DNA of 25,279 nucleotides from Priapulus caudatus (taxonomy: Eukaryota > Priapulida > Priapulimorpha > Priapulimorphida > Priapulidae): positions 256,741-282,019 of the forward strand of contig NW_014577388.1 in NCBI RefSeq assembly GCF_000485595.1. The letters run 5' to 3'. Position numbers and translations under genes: made by a program. Positions 10,657 to 19,557 of this stretch are shown here, piece by piece. Position 1 is the stretch's first letter. Each line of letters starts with the position of its first letter. Below the pieces are notes generated by a model. It was not told the DNA's origin. It was given only the letters and a program-made list of their open reading frames with translations, and made no database searches.

Positions 10657-10788
10657 ACGCACACGCACACGCACACGCACACGCACACGCACTCGCACAC
10701 GCACACGCACACGCGCGCACGCACGCACGCACGCACGCACGCACACACCTCGTTATGTGCACCTCGAACNNNNNNNNNNACGACACAC

Positions 10789-10855
<67 letters not shown>

Positions 10856-10946
10856 ACGCACACGCACACGCACACGCACACGCACACGCGCGCACGCATG
10901 CCCGCACGCACGCACGCACACACCTCGTTTATTGTGCACCTCGAAC
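10608..10946. repeat. (CA)n/(CACG)n microsatellite duplicated across an assembly gap
   Basis: Two copies of the same order: (CA)n, then (CACACG)n, then (GCAC)n, then CACACACCTCGTT and GTGCACCTCGAAC. The first ends at 10769 directly before the Ns, the second at 10946. The second continues into unique sequence. The arrangement is what is expected when an assembler fails on a long microsatellite and repeats a flank. Confidence 0.85.
10770..10779. other. Assembly gap (10 N)
   Basis: Ten undetermined bases inside the CA repeat. The true distance is unknown. Confidence 0.99.
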
Positions 10947-10949
10947 AAA

Positions 10950-12020
10950 GACTGCATCAACAGCGGCGACGGTGCTGGTGGTGGCCCTACTCTTGACCCG
11001 TCCGGTGTTAAGGCAACCCCTGCTGCTACCACGTGAAGCGCGCATATTATGTGATCACCAGCCGATGCGACAGACAAAGGCAGCTGGCAGTATGGCGGCG
11101 ATGGCGGTGACGATGGCGTGGGAGGGAGTATGCACCTCCGGCATGTGGTGGAGACAATAGCACAACACTCGTGGCGCGGTGAGACAACAATAACAACAGG
11201 GGGCGCAAACGCGCGTGAACAATGGCGTGTTATCGCTGCGCGCGTGACGCAATCAAAACACGCGGTCACGTGTCGTCCGCTGCTGCGCGCGCGGGGCTGC
11301 GTGACGTGAAACGGATTAGTGCGCAATAGCGTAAAACACACTGACGTCATACAACACACGCTGACGTCACACGACGAGCAAACTTCACACGATGCGCAAA
11401 CGTCACGCATGCAGTGGCCAGACGACTTCCGAGGACGTACGATGCAGTGGTAAATGTACTTGTAATCGCTTTTAACACAAGATCAGCGTGAAAAACTTTC
11501 AAACGACGTGAAATATACGTAGCCGAATATAACGGCAAATGATATAATGCACATCACACTGCTCTGTATAAGTCACACAGCTACGTATATAACACACAGC
11601 TACGTATTATAACACACACGCAACATAGCTATGTATATAACACAGAAGCAACAAAGAAGACACGAATACGCACACAACATGCAGGCGACCCGCGCCGCAG
11701 AATGATTACGTAATTAGATCAATTCTCGACAAACGCACGTATGCATCGATGAAGAAATGCAGATAAATGGACGGATGACTGAATGGATGAATAAACGCAT
11801 GAAAAGAAAGGACGAACGAGTTATTGCATTAGCGAGCGCGTACGTACACGAACGTATGTATGAGTAGTGCAGGCAGCATGGCGGGATATAGCTCCGAGCC
11901 ACGACTTAGCCTAATCCTACCGCAGACTTTCACAAAACTAGCGAGACACCCCGTCGAAATCTATAGATTTTAAGAGCAAACGGCCAACTCAGAAGCATTT
12001 GGTTCGTGCCGCTTCAAAGA
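10950..12020. other. Mostly unique non-coding sequence with short tandem motifs
   Basis: Complex sequence without a recognisable gene. It contains two CRE sites (11342-11369) and, from about 11572 to 11646, three to four copies of a roughly 20-bp motif ACACAGCTACGTATATAAC. Short GAATGAATGGATG-like words occur at 11770-11800. Confidence 0.4.
11342..11369 (+). promoter_or_regulatory. Two perfect CRE sites 20 bp apart
   Basis: TGACGTCA occurs at 11342-11349 and again at 11362-11369, exactly 20 bp apart, so both lie on the same helical face. Half-site variants lie nearby (GTGACGTGA at about 11299, ACGTCACG at about 11400). CREs are bound by CREB/ATF bZIP proteins. Motif evidence only. Confidence 0.35.
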
Positions 12021-12215
12021 CGCGCACACGCACACGTACGCGCGCAGGCGCGCACGGGCATGCGCACGCGCACCAACGCACGTGCACGCACACATAGACA
12101 TACGCTCACGCGCGCGCACACTCAAATATAGCAAAAGTTATTTTTCGGTAAAAAGAAAGAAAAAAAGTAACGAGAGTCTGAGAGAGAGAGGGAGAGAGAG
12201 AGAGAGAGAAAGAGC
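12020..12215. repeat. (CACG)n/(CGCA)n repeat then (GA)n
   Basis: GCGCACACGCACACGTACGC-type run at 12020-12118, a short A-rich spacer, then GAGAGAGAGGGAGAGAGAG at about 12180-12215. Confidence 0.75.
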
Positions 12216-12349
12216 AAGAAAAGAAGAAAAACACCAATGCAACAAAGACGGGGGAACGAGATCGCGATACAGAGCGAGAGTGAGAGAGACGCTGGGAATT
12301 TACACTAAATGAATGAGTCTGAACAGAGATTTACGAGGATCAAAGAAGC

Positions 12350-12712
12350 CGCTGGAGACTATTCATCATGGATCTCCAGTGCGCATCTCAATGAAGCTCG
12401 GCGCAATGTCACCGAGAGAGGGATAACTACATGTCTCAAGTGAAAGAGGAGAGAACTTAATGTCTCGTGACAGACAGGATGGAGAAATTATCTATCCTGT
12501 GAAACAGGAGAGAAATGTCGCTCACTGTCGAGCCCAGTACAGCACGTGCTACGGGGTCGAGAAGTTAACGCCTCACGTGAGACAGGCGAGAGGATGCGAC
12601 GTCTCGTGTGAGACAGAAGAGCGAAATTAATGAATGTCTCTGTTGAGAGAGACACGAGAAGCCAATGCCTCCTGTGTGATAGGCGCGAGAACGTAATGTG
12701 TCACGTGAGACG
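12350..12712. repeat. Array of about eleven consecutive short dyads (hairpin minisatellite)
   Basis: Diverged units of about 30 bp, many starting GAGAA and containing ATGTCTC-like and GTGAGACAGG-like parts. Nearly every unit holds its own inverted repeat: CTGGAGA/TCTCCAG (12352, 12373), CTCGG/CCGAG (12397, 12412), TGTCT/AGACA (12461, 12472), TCCTGT/ACAGGA (12495, 12504), AGCACGTGCT (12541), CTCACGTGAG (12572), GTCTC/GAGAC (12601, 12610), TGTCTCT/AGAGACA (12635, 12648), GCCT/AGGC (12667, 12681), TCACGTGA (12701). Stem bases differ between units, yet complementarity is kept. Three units contain the E-box CACGTG. Confidence 0.65.
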
Positions 12713-12783
12713 GTCTTATTTGAGCAACATACGCGGACAACGAAAAACTCTCTCCCCCCCCCCCCTCTGTCTGTCCTGTCTGC

Positions 12784-12860
12784 TCCGTCCGTCCGTCCGT
12801 CCGTCCGTCCGTCCGTCCGTCCGTCCGTCCATCCATCCGTCCATCCATCCATCCATCCAT
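12784..12860. repeat. (CCGT)n then (CCAT)n tetranucleotide repeat
   Basis: CCGT repeated about 13 times, then CCAT units. A single transition separates the two blocks. The open frames over it are repeat artefacts. Confidence 0.9.
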
Positions 12861-12879
12861 CTCTATAAAGCGCATGCAT

Positions 12880-13535
12880 AGTTATGAAGAAAGGCTCACA
12901 CTGGAAGCAAGGAGCACTGATGGATCAGCACGCAAGCTAGGAAGCCTTCAGGAACGAGGGTCAACCAGTCAGTTCACTCCGACTAGTGGTTGCCGGAAAG
13001 TGCTCGCGCGCGTGCGAGAGAGGGTGTGATAGAGGGGCAGGGAGAAAGACAGACAAACGGAGAGAGAGAGACCGGTGAGGGGGAGGGAGGCCCACACCGT
13101 GGGGCGCACGACCAGATGCGTGTCCAGACAGGCGTGTGATTATCGGAGAGAAAGAGAGCGCGCGAGAGAGAGAGAGAGAGAGAGCCCGTCCTGCCGCAGC
13201 GGCCGTGGTGATGAAGCGCAGAAGCTAGGTAAGCCCGGCCTGCGGGTACGACGGATAGAGAGCGAGTGAGAGAGAGATTCGGGCAGCAGATAGCGTAACC
13301 ATTAGCACTCAGTGGGTGGACACTTACAACACGGCGCGCAGACAGTGCGCCCCTATTCAACACTCGGCGGCGTTTAGCAGTGCGCCCAGAGCTGGCGAGA
13401 AGCCTCCGGTGTCGCACGCACAATGGCCGAGATTAGCGAGCGACAGATTACACAGTAGCCGGTGCTGACACCTACCTACGTCATCAACACAGCCGATTCC
13501 CGAGCGTAATGGTGTGCGGGGGTAATACCGTGACC
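12880..13535. other. Mostly unique non-coding sequence with GA tracts
   Basis: GA-rich runs at 13010-13080, 13145-13185 and 13255-13278 are separated by complex CpG-rich sequence. The minus-strand frame at 12983-13423 is Ser/Arg/Pro-rich with no recognisable domain. Confidence 0.4.
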
Positions 13536-13740
13536 AATGTGTATTAAAGCGCATTCTATTAACTTAATGGTTACTATTATTACTACTATTATTAATCGTG
13601 CTGTTATTATTATTTTTTTATTTATTATTATTATTAGAATGTGTATTAAAGCGCATTCTATTAACATAATGGTTGCTAGTATTAGGCCTACTACTATTAT
13701 TAATAGTGATGTTATTATTATTATTATTATTATTTTATTA
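13536..13740. repeat. 102-bp AT-rich tandem repeat, units 1 and 2
   Basis: Two copies start at 13536 and 13638. Each has AATGTGTATTAAAGCGCATT followed by CTATTAAC, TAATGGTT, an ACTATTACT run and a (TTA)n run. The second copy contains a TAGAATG...CATTCTA stem of 7 bp. A third copy (14904) lies beyond the Helitron-like element. Confidence 0.85.
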
Positions 13741-14868
13741 CTAGCTGAAAGCCCGCGCTACGCGGCGGGTGCTGTTCTTCGCTTAGTGACTGTGATGGGC
13801 ATGTTGTTGACCCAGTGGGCAGCTAGTGTTAGTGTTAACGGTGTTATACTGGAGGCAGTCTTAGTTGTCTGCAGCATGTTTGTTTACTTCTGGTTGAGGT
13901 GTCGAATACAAATACATGTGCAAGGATCATGGCTCACATTGGTAACACGCATTAAGCATTTGTTGTGGCACGTCGATACGCAACGTGAAATCACCGACCC
14001 ACACAGAAACAGTTTTTAAATTGTATGCCTATGTAGCTGCGGTTGATGATCACGGACTTCCAAAATTAGAGATATACGATAGACTGGTGAATAGGTCATA
14101 GAGACGTACAACCGTTAATACTTAGCCCTCTTGCGCAATCGTTTGCCGCACCGCCGTGTGCGCGGGGACCCAAGGGTAATATTGGCCGTGGTTGTGACGG
14201 CTTACTTCTAGACCGCATGTTTGCACTCTGTGCGGCACGACGTAATATTACGTGGCTTGGTGGTCGACGCGCGGTGGTGTGACAGATCGGGTGTTCAGCC
14301 GGGACACCCGTTAACTGTACCACGCCATTGCAGACTCTGGCCAAAAAAAATTCTGCACGTGAGTGAAATTGAACTTGCACATTGCGCATGATGGCACAGC
14401 TATGGCAAGATCAGCCTACCTCGAAATATTGCAACTTCATGTATTACATTGGTTACTTTCTACGTTACATTATGGGGCTTACCCAAATCTCACGACACAC
14501 AGAGCAATGCGGAACAGACGATACACAGAAGCAACACGCAAATTGAACAACTGCTGTGAAACAACGCCATACGAACCAGACACGGTAAACACAGCGAGAC
14601 AGCGCGCCCACACTATTCGTCCAGGCCAACATGTTCTCTTTCTTGTTCGTTTTTTTGTCTTTTTCAACCGAGCCGACAAACGGTTTTAAGAACCGGACGC
14701 TACATCAGTTTTATACCGCGCGTCCCGTGTAGCTCCTCGGATCTCTTCTGTCAAATCTCTCTCGCGGTCGGCATCCTGGACTCGACAACTCGACGGACGC
14801 CCTTTCATCTACCAGTCACATATCGTACAACATACACGCAGATTCGCCAAATTATAAGTAAGACCGGG
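13741..14868 (-). mobile_element. Helitron-like non-autonomous element (tentative)
   Basis: Read on the minus strand, the sequence ends with a GC-rich hairpin (CCGCG/CGCGG at 13753-13765), then TTTCAG and CTAG, followed by T. This is the classic Helitron 3' end. The other end would be TCTTACTTATAATTTGGCG at about 14868. The segment lies inside the (TTA)n part of a tandem repeat whose units continue on both sides. About 1.1 kb, without a recognisable Rep/helicase frame. A plus-strand frame at 14363-14689 has no known domain. The hairpin and CTAG are seen; the assignment and 5' end are inference. Confidence 0.45.
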
Positions 14869-14974
14869 CCAGGTCTATTATTATTTTTTTTTATTATTAT
14901 TAGAATGTGTATTCAACCGCATTTTATTAGCATAATGGTTACTACTATTACTACTATTATTAATAGTGTTGTTA

Positions 14975-15015
<41 letters not shown>
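14869..15015. repeat. 102-bp AT-rich tandem repeat, unit 3, with (TTA)n
   Basis: GAATGTGTATTCAACCGCAT begins at about 14903 and parallels units 1 and 2, followed by ACTACTATTACTACTATTAT and a TTA run to 15013. The order is that expected if the 1.1-kb element split the array. Confidence 0.8.
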
Positions 15016-15016
<1 letters not shown>

Positions 15017-15139
15017 CTGAAATTATACATGGGATAACTTTCATAGCATTTCACTGAAACGTAAGTCAGCTATGACTCACATGCCACCTGAGACAAAATG
15101 TCCAAACCCTCTCCCCTCCGTCTACATTATATATATAAT
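15016..15139. other. Unique sequence ending in a TA run
   Basis: No gene seen. It ends in ATTATATATATAATA just before the TIR element. Confidence 0.3.
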
Positions 15140-15716
15140 ATCAAGAGTACATAATAGAGACATTAATTTTGCATGCTTGCTCCGAATTAAACCGTTGATA
15201 TAGCGAGGCGCAGCACCAGATGTTTACCTAGGATCTGGGGGGCTGTTGGGGAATATTAGGCATCGATTGTACCAGTGTTTATCTGTGTTTCGGCCAGGGG
15301 TGCTAAAATAATGTGTGCTGCACGGGCGAAGGCTGTAGCAGCTGGATTTTAGGCTATGTGTGGCTCAGATGTAATGAAGCGAAAGAGCAAGTGCTGTTAC
15401 TGTGCTGTACTTAATCTCCACAGCCGCAGCGTCGTAGTAACACATTCCTGGTGCTGCGGGCGCTTAATAGTCAAGTTTTAGTCGGAGAGATGGCAAATGC
15501 ACGGGGAAAACTGCTGAAATCCTGTCGTCGTATTCAAGAACTTTTTTGAAGAACACCATACGATTTTCAGGTAAGACTGGTGGTGTCTCATGATTAAGTG
15601 AGAATCAGAGAACAAACTAGCGGTATAGTTTGAATATATTTATCTCAATATTGAAACTACGCAAAACGCCTGTTAAAACAGTGTCATACTGCTTCTCTAC
15701 TTTAGTACTCGTGATA
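15140..15716. mobile_element. Internally deleted copy of the TIR element at 19556-21074
   Basis: Starts ATCAAGAGTACATAATAG and ends TACTCGTGATA, beside TA runs. From about 15237 to 15716 it parallels 20588-21074, for example in GGGCTGTTGGG, AAGTGCTGTTACTGTGCT, the GAAGAACAC and CATACGATTTTCAGGTAA words, TTTGAATATATTTAT and GTTAAAACAGTGTCATAC. Only about 20-30 bp of the left terminal repeat remain, so the left part has been deleted. No coding capacity. Confidence 0.75.
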
Positions 15717-15770
15717 GTATATATATATATGAATTATATAATATATAAATATTATATATTATATATATAG

Positions 15771-15823
15771 ATCAGGAGCGCTATAATGACAAATTGTCGT
15801 ATTTGTCATTATACGCTCCTGAT
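15771..15823. repeat. 53-bp imperfect palindrome, same family as 1974-2033
   Basis: ATCAGGAGCG and TATAATGACAAAT pair with ATTTGTCATTATACGCTCCTGAT across a 6-base loop TGTCGT, with one extra C at 15781. The preceding 50 bp are TA-rich. The arms are nearly identical to those of the palindrome at 1974-2033. Confidence 0.8.
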
Positions 15824-16290
15824 AGTATATAGAAGTACTTGTTCCCCGTATCTTCTGCAGGGTCATATCTGCTAGTATATTAGCTACACGTGCTTGCCAT
15901 ATTGCTTCGTCTCGTCTCAAGCACACGCCGCACGGGCCGGCACTGGCACCACTGACCACACGTACAGCACTCGGCCGCAGCACCGCTGCAGACCACGATC
16001 TTATCTCGGACTCGACTTACTTCGAGGGCAATTGACTCTCGGCTAATTTATACCGACAGCCAGGTTGAAGTGACCAAACCGCTCTCGTAAGCTGACAATC
16101 ACGCTGGGGGCATCTGTGCGTCGTCGTCGACGCTAGTGTGTGGTTAGTGTTTGACCAGCGATATCATCGCTCACGTCTATATAAAGAACACGCAACACAC
16201 CGGAGTCCTCATGTCCTCCGCCTCCCTCCTCTTTCTCTCTCTGGCGCCCTCCCTCTCTCTCTCTCCCCATATATATACATATATATAATA
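15824..16290. other. Unique non-coding sequence ending in CT and TA repeats
   Basis: Complex sequence to about 16220 with no recognised gene, then CTCTCTCTGG and CCATATATATAC runs to 16290. Confidence 0.35.
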
Positions 16291-16299
16291 TATACTACC

Positions 16300-16740
16300 G
16301 CGGGTGCGGCAGAACCGGAGCAGCTCTCGCCCGCCCCCGGTCGGTTAGCGAGAGAGCAAACACGGCAATTAGAGGTCAGCCGACTGCGGCCTGGCCCTGG
16401 TCGGAGAGCAGGAATGTAACAACAGGCAAGAGCGTAATGTTAATGTTTACAGCCGACAGGAGGCGGCTGGCGTGGCGCATGGCTACTCTCCGCTTATCTC
16501 AATTGCTGACCGCCGGCTCGGACAGATTTCGCATCTGGTAATCTGCGTGCCACGCGGCCGCCGAACGCTTTTGTCCAGCGCACGAGATGACCAGTGGCGC
16601 AACAAACGTCGCGCTAAGTGGCCATCAAGATAAACAGCGGTGTGTCGCGCGGCGGCGGGATTAGTGGTCACTTGTAAACGCGTGGCTCGTAACCGCTTAT
16701 TACGACACTGGCACCGCCTGTTAGCGAGAGCTAGAAAGAG
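16300..16740. other. Unique CpG-rich block, candidate regulatory element
   Basis: About 440 bp of complex sequence with no repeats. Notable words include GTTAATGTTTAC (forkhead-like, 16439-16450), CAACAAACG (about 16608), GATAAAC (about 16629) and GGGATTAGTGG (about 16657, a GATTA homeodomain core). No coding exon was found on either strand. It stands out against the surrounding simple repeats and may be an intronic enhancer. Confidence 0.3.
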
Positions 16741-16794
16741 ATGCAGTCCATCGAGATAGTGGCACGAAGACGGGGAATCTACCTCAGCCTTTAC

Positions 16795-17230
16795 TCCCTC
16801 CGTCCCTTCTTCCTTCGCTCCCCCACTCACTCCATTCCTTAATTGCATTCTCAGACTACCTGCTCCCCCTCTCACTCATTCACTCTCTTCTTCTCTTCCT
16901 CTCCGGCTTCCCTGCTCCCCCTCACTCATTCACTCTCTTCCTCCCCTCCCTTTCTCCCTCCATCCCTCCATCCCACTTTCCCTCCTTCGCAAACCTGAAT
17001 GAACATTGTCCCTCCTACTCTCCTCCCTCCCTTCTTTCCTCACTCTCTTCCTCTCTTCCTCCCTCCCTTTCTCCCCCCGCCCCTCCATCCCACTTTCCCT
17101 CGTTCGCAAACCGGAATGAACATTGTCCATCCCACTCTCCTCCCTCCCGTCTTCCCTCCATCTCTCCTTCGCACACGAGGATTGACAATATCTCTCGCCC
17201 TACCTCCCCCCTCTCCATCCCTTCCTTCCC
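16795..17230. repeat. Pyrimidine-rich tract with a 117-bp direct duplication
   Basis: CCCTCCCTTT-type sequence. The segment with CATCCCACTTTCCCTC, TTCGCAAACC and GAATGAACATTGTCC occurs at 16969 and again at 17086, 117 bp apart with few differences. A shorter duplication (about 50 bp period) of CTCACTCATTCACTCTCTTC lies at 16870 and 16920. In the sense of hth the tract is polypurine. Confidence 0.8.
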
Positions 17231-17368
17231 TCGCGAGCATGCAGAGGTACCACTCCGTCGTTATAACTTGGCCCACATGAGGCATTACACTAATCACGAG
17301 TGGACACGGCATGTACTAGCGCCTGCCCATAGATCACTAGCACATCACTCCCCGACGCAAGCAGCACT

Positions 17369-17532
17369 CTCACTCACTCACACGCACACTCACTCACTCA
17401 GTCACGCACGCACGCACGCGCTCGCTCGCTCGCCCGCTCACTCACTCACTCACTCACTCACGCACGTACGCACGCACGCACGCACCCCACGCACGCACGC
17501 ACGCACGCACTCACTCACTCACTCACTCACTC
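17369..17532. repeat. (CACT)n and (CACG)n tetranucleotide repeats
   Basis: Alternating blocks of CACT/ACTC and CACG/GCAC units, with short CGCT units between. From 17535 to 17990 the sequence is complex with no gene recognised. Confidence 0.9.
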
Positions 17533-17990
17533 GGCCAGACAAGCAACCCACCCACCCACTCAGTAAGCAAGCATCGAGCGCGCCTCCATCGTCTCGGTGA
17601 TATCACACACTCCCACCCCATCTCCGAGATCATAACTATTTTACGTGCCAGCGATCAATCGCCGACCCGTGGGGCCGGAAAAACACGCGAACAAGCTGAC
17701 CCCTACACGTCTTGATCTACGACGTCGCTCTTCTGTCTGTACCCATCGCACCCGTACCTGTGTGATGTGTATTACACCTCGCATGTGCACTGTACATGCC
17801 CCAGCCACACGAAGAACTGAATCTGAGTGCACCCCGACAGGCGGCACCAGTGTCGCGCGGCCGCGAGAAGGAAGAATAAGAGGACGGGGGTTGATGCGCC
17901 AATGTACCTTCTCTCTTAGACCTTCGCGCCTCCCTGTCCCTACAAAGACTGCACGAAGTTAAGTTTGACTAATTTCGAACTCCGTGAGCT

Positions 17991-18298
17991 TTACCACGAC
18001 ACAACGACATGTGACATGACACGAAAACCTCTGCCACGTACGACGACATGTGACGCAACACGATGACACGAGACATGACACGATCACACGTGACATAACA
18101 CGGCGACAGGCGACACGACACGACGACCTCTGACACGACACGATAACCGTCGACACGACACGACCACCTGCGACACGACGCAACGACAGGTTGACACAAC
18201 ACGACGACAGGCGACACGACACGACACCCTGCGACACGACACACGACACGACACGACACGACACGACAACCTGCGACACGACACACGACACGGCATCA
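17991..18298 (-). repeat. 20-bp minisatellite beside the hth donor
   Basis: Roughly fourteen diverged units of about 20 bp follow one another. On the plus strand a typical unit is CGACACGACACGACCACCTG. Later units contain a shorter 5-bp (ACACG)n expansion. The array begins only about 12 nt into the intron downstream of the exon. Read in the sense of hth, several units carry donor-like cores such as CAGGTGGTC (about 18162-18170), CAGGTTGTC (about 18265-18273) and GAGGTCGTC. No stop codon occurs in the frame continuing from the exon. Confidence 0.85.
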
Positions 18299-18309
18299 GC
18301 GGTGGCACG

Positions 18310-18315
18310 GCTTAC
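18310..18315 (-). other. hth: 5' splice donor of the hth exon
   Basis: On the minus strand the exon ends GAAGGG and the intron begins GTAAGC, a good donor except for the -2 and -1 bases (GG instead of AG). Ending the exon here keeps phase 0, as expected for this Meis exon. The reading frame does not stop at the donor but stays open to 17959. Confidence 0.8.
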
Positions 18316-18489
18316 CCCTTCGTGGCTGGAGCTTCGCGACAGCTCTCGCATCTGCGACGACTCCTCGTCGCCACTGCCGGACGACTTGCAGCCGGCGCCA
18401 TCCTTGTCGTCGATCACCAGGTCGATGGGCATCTTGCCCTTGAGACAGTTGATGTACCTTTGGCAGAAGTTATCACACAGTTCGTGCAC
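18316..18489 (-). CDS. hth: Internal exon of homothorax/Meis (end of Meis domain)
   Basis: This exon encodes 58 residues starting [19 protein letters not shown], then [12 protein letters not shown] and a Ser/Glu-rich tail ending SRSSSHEG. The first 30 residues match the end of the Meis/PKNOX N-terminal domain. The string [12 protein letters not shown] points to the Meis/Hth class rather than Prep/PKNOX. From the family: Meis/Hth are TALE homeodomain transcription factors. Their N-terminal domain binds PBC proteins (Exd/Pbx) and brings them into the nucleus; the homeodomain lies in later exons, not seen here. Both boundaries are phase 0: an acceptor CAG precedes GTG CAC and a donor GTAAGC follows GGG. 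An exon border just before VHELCD is typical of Meis genes. Relative to vertebrate Meis as I remember it, the visible changes are Q for H and N for S in the FCxRYIxC segment. The downstream tail varies between species. An in-frame ATG lies 10 codons before the exon, inside the acceptor tract, and is probably not a start. The gene identity is firm; only this exon is visible. Confidence 0.95.
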
Positions 18490-18545
18490 CTGCGAACGGA
18501 CAGAACGGAGAGAGAACATCGTGAGATCGAGTCGTTATCAGGAGA
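18490..18545 (-). other. hth: 3' splice acceptor, pyrimidine tract and candidate branch point of the hth exon
   Basis: Read on the minus strand, a pyrimidine-rich run (TTCTCTCTCCGTTCTGTCCG) leads to TTCGCAG directly before the exon. The AG is at 18490-18491. A CTGATAAC candidate branch site (18534-18541) puts its A at about 18538, 47 nt upstream of the AG. Farther upstream, the GA repeat at 18570-18627 is a CT repeat in the sense of the gene. The acceptor is clear; the branch point is inferred. Confidence 0.8.
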
Positions 18546-18566
18546 GGCGCTTGCGCCGTTGGTAAG

Positions 18567-18573
18567 CGCAGTG

Positions 18574-18628
<55 letters not shown>
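18567..18628. repeat. (GA)n microsatellite upstream of the hth acceptor
   Basis: GA repeats with one AAG break; on the hth strand a CT run about 80-140 nt before the exon. Confidence 0.9.
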
Positions 18629-18639
18629 GCGCGTACGGT

Positions 18640-19215
18640 ATACACGATCATGCTGGCGGAGCGCGCGCGCGAAGGAAGAGAGGAGGTGGTGGGAAACGGC
18701 AGAGGGAGAGGAGAGCGGTGGTGTTAGAAACAGTGGAAGAAGAGGAGAGAGAGGTGGTGTTAGGAACGTGGAAGGAGCTGAGAGGGGAGTCGGAAGGGAA
18801 ACGGTGGAGGAAGAGGAGGTACTTTGCAGTAGTAATTGTGGAACAAGTGAAAGCAAGAGAGGTTTGGTTTGGATTATAGGGTGGTTGAGGAGGGGCAGAT
18901 TGCGGGGAAAGGGCAGTTTGGCAAGAGGACGTGGGTGATGGAGGGAGAGAGAGATGGTTGAGTGAGATGGTGAAGTGAGAAATAGTGGTCGTTGTGATTC
19001 CGCAAAAACACCTGTGAACGATGAAAAGTAAATAATTCGTTAGTTTAGCTATGAGTTTAACCCACTGCAACATAAACATTATACGGTGTCTGGGCAGAGA
19101 CCACTAAACGGTAAAGTAATGAAGCAACAGAGAGGCGAGAGATGGAACAGCAGAGTGGAGTGGTTACGGTGATGAACCAGTTTCTTGCTATTACTCAGAT
19201 CAACAAAGATCCACT
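18640..19215. other. Purine-rich to unique intronic sequence
   Basis: Purine-rich (GGAAGAG, GGTGGTG words) to about 18960, then complex sequence. The plus-strand frame at 18322-18879 starts opposite the hth exon and runs into GA repeat, so it is not a gene. Confidence 0.4.
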
Positions 19216-19218
19216 AGC

Positions 19219-19299
19219 TTAATTTATATAATTTATATATATATATAATAATAATATATATATATATTATATAGTTATATGTATGTATATATATATATA

Positions 19300-19368
<69 letters not shown>

Positions 19369-19372
19369 AGAG
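19219..19372. repeat. (AT)n microsatellite followed by (GTTA)n
   Basis: Irregular AT dinucleotide runs to about 19334, then about nine GTTA units to 19368. A further (TA)n run occupies about 19523-19556. Confidence 0.9.
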
Positions 19373-19521
19373 TTAGTAGTTATTTAGAAGTAGAGACGTA
19401 GAAGACTTCAATATATTGATATATTGTGTTTAGCTAAGCTAATGTATGTTATAATTTTTTTTTTTGACATCTAAACACGTTTTATTTACAAATGACAAAC
19501 TTTGTGTATAATATCAAGCAT

Positions 19522-19555
<34 letters not shown>

Positions 19556-19557
<2 letters not shown>

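Noticed and set aside
10586-11410. 274-residue Cys/Val/Arg minus-strand frame
   Set aside because: It reads through CA repeats and through the N gap, so its continuity is not even established.
12350-12712. CRISPR array
   Set aside because: Units are diverged, spacers and repeats cannot be separated, and the genome is animal. It is a hairpin minisatellite.
18322-18879. Plus-strand frame of 185 residues
   Set aside because: It is the antisense shadow of the hth exon running into GA repeat.
19150-19190. Possible hth homeodomain exon on minus suggested by a GATGAACCAG word
   Set aside because: The surrounding translation does not continue as WFINARRR; no homeodomain exon is present.
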